NCBI GenBank assembly: GCA_900554535.1
Contig: USIA01000100.1
Coordinates: 1 to 7,164, forward strand
Direction of reading: 5' to 3'
From: an uncultured Oscillospiraceae bacterium
GTDB lineage: Bacteria; Bacillota; Clostridia; Oscillospirales; Acutalibacteraceae
Length of the DNA: 7,164 nucleotides
Shown here: positions 6,550 to 7,164 of the stretch, piece after piece
How positions within the stretch are numbered: position 1 is the first letter of the stretch
How the letters are laid out: the number at the start of each line of letters is the position of its first letter
Notes under the pieces: model-generated
Seen by the model: the letters and a program-made list of their open reading frames with translations, nothing else
Database searches by the model: none
Told to the model about the DNA's origin: nothing
Translations under genes and position numbers: made by a program

Positions 6550-6554
6550 CCGCG
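6491..6554. repeat. Cluster of four palindromes at a convergent gene junction
   Basis: Within 64 bases lie AGAAATTTCT (6491-6500), GGACATGTCC (6511-6520), CGACAATTGTCG (6521-6532) and the hairpin CGCGGT-gtta-ACCGCG (6539-6554). The first three are perfect and uninterrupted, and the second and third are adjacent. The last spans both stop codons. No T-run follows on either strand, so the hairpin is not a standard intrinsic terminator. Confidence 0.7.
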
Positions 6555-6818
6555 TATTTGAAATGCGTGCTCACTTTCAACCGGCGGCAGGGTAGTCCGG
6601 GCGATGTGTTCCACCTGCGCCCAACGTGCGCAGTGAGGCAGCTTATCAAAGAAGCGCAGCAGCGCCAGAGAATTGCCCTGCGCCTCTAGGACTACACTTC
6701 CGTCCAACTCGTTGCGCACCCAGCCAGTCACGCCGAGTGACTCTGCCAGATGCAGCACGTTCCAGCGAAACCCCACCCCCTGTACAATACCCGTAATGGT
6801 GGCTGCATACCGTTTCAT
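6546..6818 (-). CDS. acyP: Acylphosphatase
   Basis: This 90-residue protein starts at the ATG at 6818-6816; AAAGGAG lies nine bases upstream. An ATG eleven codons earlier lacks a ribosome site and precedes it. Acylphosphatase hydrolyses carboxyl-phosphate bonds (for example in carbamoyl or acetyl phosphate) in the cytosol. The signature GIVQGVGFRWNV carries catalytic Arg18, and GWVRNELDGSVVLEAQG carries catalytic Asn36 and the usual DGSV turn. Length matches the family. The physiological substrate in bacteria is generally unclear. It is monocistronic as far as seen and faces the editing hydrolase with overlapping TAA stop codons (6546-6549). Confidence 0.93.
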   Translation of the reverse strand: MKRYAATITGIVQGVGFRWNVLHLAESLGVTGWVRNELDGSVVLEAQGNSLALLRFFDKLPHCARWAQVEHIARTTLPPVESEHAFQIRG

Positions 6819-6852
6819 ATGCCAACACTCCTTTGTCCGACCATTTTCCATT

Positions 6853-6882
6853 ATTATATACGTAGCTTCTCGCTTCGCGCAA
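6853..6882 (-). promoter_or_regulatory. Candidate promoter of the acylphosphatase gene
   Basis: On the minus strand, TTGCGC (6882-6877) is followed after 18 bases by a perfect TATAAT (6858-6853). The start would fall near 6846, giving a leader of about 28 bases that includes AAAGGAG. Confidence 0.6.
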
Positions 6883-6919
6883 GCAAATACATTGCAGCTC
6901 GCTAAAAATTTGCTTTTTT
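6881..6919 (+). terminator. Terminator-like hairpin, plus direction
   Basis: AAGCAAAT (6881-6888) pairs perfectly with ATTTGCTT (6908-6915) across a 19-base loop, and more T's follow (6916-6919). No plus-strand gene ends nearby. It could stop transcripts that read from the editing hydrolase gene through the acylphosphatase gene in antisense. The AT-rich stem makes it a weak candidate. Confidence 0.4.
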
Positions 6920-6936
6920 ATGATTCAGTTTTGGAA

Positions 6937-6964
6937 TTATATCCCGCCATATGTTCGGTATGAT
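6937..6964 (+). promoter_or_regulatory. Weak candidate promoter for the last gene
   Basis: TATGAT (6959-6964) is a good -10 but the -35 16 bases upstream, TTATAT (6937-6942), matches only three positions. The better TTGGAA (6931-6936) would leave a 22-base spacer, too long. A start near 6971 would give a leader of about 62 bases holding both hairpins. Confidence 0.3.
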
Positions 6965-6971
6965 GGAACTA

Positions 6972-6999
6972 GAAAAAGCCCGTGTTCTGTAGAAGGGCT
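6972..6999 (-). terminator. Terminator-like hairpin, minus direction
   Basis: AGCCC (6977-6981) pairs with GGGCT (6995-6999), with an inner TTC/GAA pairing around a TGTA loop. Read on the minus strand the hairpin is followed by TTTTTC. It would stop antisense transcripts entering from the right. On the plus strand it is a leader hairpin without a T-run. Confidence 0.35.
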
Positions 7000-7018
7000 G
7001 GCAGGGAATACTTGCCGG
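6998..7018 (+). promoter_or_regulatory. Leader hairpin next to the ribosome binding site
   Basis: CTGGCAGG (6998-7005) pairs with CTTGCCGG (7011-7018) over 8 bp with two G-U pairs and a GAATA loop. It ends two bases before AAGGAG (7021-7026) and could affect ribosome access to the last gene. Confidence 0.4.
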
Positions 7019-7032
7019 GAAAGGAGAGATTG

Positions 7033-7164
7033 ATGATGAAACAAAGACGCCTTTGGAAAGCTGCCGTAACTCTTTTATGCGCCGCTGCCTTGGTAACTGC
7101 ATCGATGCCCGCCGCTATGGCGGGGGGAGGGGGGGAAAACGGAAACAGGACCTCTTCCGCCGAC
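7033..7164 (+). CDS. Secreted protein, N-terminal fragment (cut by window edge)
   Basis: The first 44 codons of a gene are visible. AAGGAG (7021-7026) precedes tandem ATGs at 7033 and 7036, either of which may be the start. The sequence has a classic signal peptide: the basic KQRRLWK, a hydrophobic core AAVTLLCAAALVTA, and a likely signal-peptidase I site after AMA (residue 30). No lipobox cysteine is at the right place. The mature end begins with four glycines encoded by a G6-A-G7 tract, then hydrophilic residues. The function cannot be told from this fragment. Confidence 0.75.
   Translation, partial: MMKQRRLWKAAVTLLCAAALVTASMPAAMAGGGGENGNRTSSAD
7122..7135 (+). repeat. G6-A-G7 homopolymer tract inside a coding region
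   Basis: Six G's (7122-7127), one A and seven G's (7129-7135) encode part of Ala-Gly-Gly-Gly-Gly-Glu just after the signal peptide. Gain or loss of a single G would shift the frame of the secreted protein. Confidence 0.9.

Noticed and set aside
6539..6554. Bidirectional intrinsic terminator between the convergent genes
   Set aside because: The stem is only 6 bp and neither side has a T-run.
6128..6649. Minus-strand open frame of 173 codons across the editing gene and acylphosphatase
   Set aside because: It overlaps two well-supported genes in other frames and its product has no recognisable domain.
6965..7026. Cyclic-di-GMP or similar riboswitch
   Set aside because: The leader is short and lacks the conserved core sequences of the classes I can recall.

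Overview
The window reads as a chromosomal segment of a Gram-positive, mid-GC Clostridia bacterium, probably of the Oscillospiraceae/Ruminococcaceae type. This is inferred from strong AGGAGG-type ribosome binding sites, sigma-A-like promoters, a lipobox lipoprotein of the DUF4358 kind typical of Clostridia, and an MBOAT/DHHW acetylation gene set common in that group. No tRNA, rRNA, insertion sequence, CRISPR array or phage gene was seen.

Region 1 (1-1165, minus strand) is an open reading frame that runs off the left edge. It encodes a secreted or membrane-anchored protein with a signal peptide, an extracellular domain of about 190 residues, one transmembrane helix, a very basic cytoplasmic stretch and two more hydrophobic segments. 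I do not recognise its family. It has a good promoter (TTGTGA-17-TATAAT) in the 403-base divergent intergenic region.

Region 2 (1569-5631, plus strand) is a four-gene operon. It encodes a membrane-anchored SGNH/GDSL esterase-like protein, a DUF4358 lipoprotein, an AlgI-type MBOAT membrane acyltransferase and a DHHW/AlgX-like protein. Spacing is tight (71, 3 and 20 bases) and a clear intrinsic terminator (5638-5686) closes it. Together they look like a machine that carries acyl (probably acetyl) groups across the membrane through the MBOAT and places them on a cell-surface polymer. The acceptor polymer cannot be read from the sequence.

Region 3 (5746-6549, plus strand) is a two-gene unit: an 83-residue CxxCxxC protein of unknown function, then a ProXp-ala/YbaK-type prolyl-tRNA editing hydrolase starting at a GTG. 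An acylphosphatase gene (minus strand, 6546-6818) converges on it, and the two stop codons overlap within TTAA. A cluster of perfect palindromes sits at this junction and no terminator lies between the genes.

Region 4 (6819-7164) is the divergent intergenic region between the acylphosphatase and a truncated plus-strand gene for a secreted protein. It holds an acylphosphatase promoter, two terminator-like hairpins facing opposite ways and a hairpin just upstream of the last gene's ribosome binding site. The last gene carries a G6-A-G7 tract right after its signal peptide, a possible slippage (phase variation) site.

The best-supported biology is the surface-polymer O-acylation operon. This is a known type of system rather than a clearly new one. 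The less explained items are the CxxCxxC protein, the palindrome cluster, the G-tract and the unrecognised first protein.
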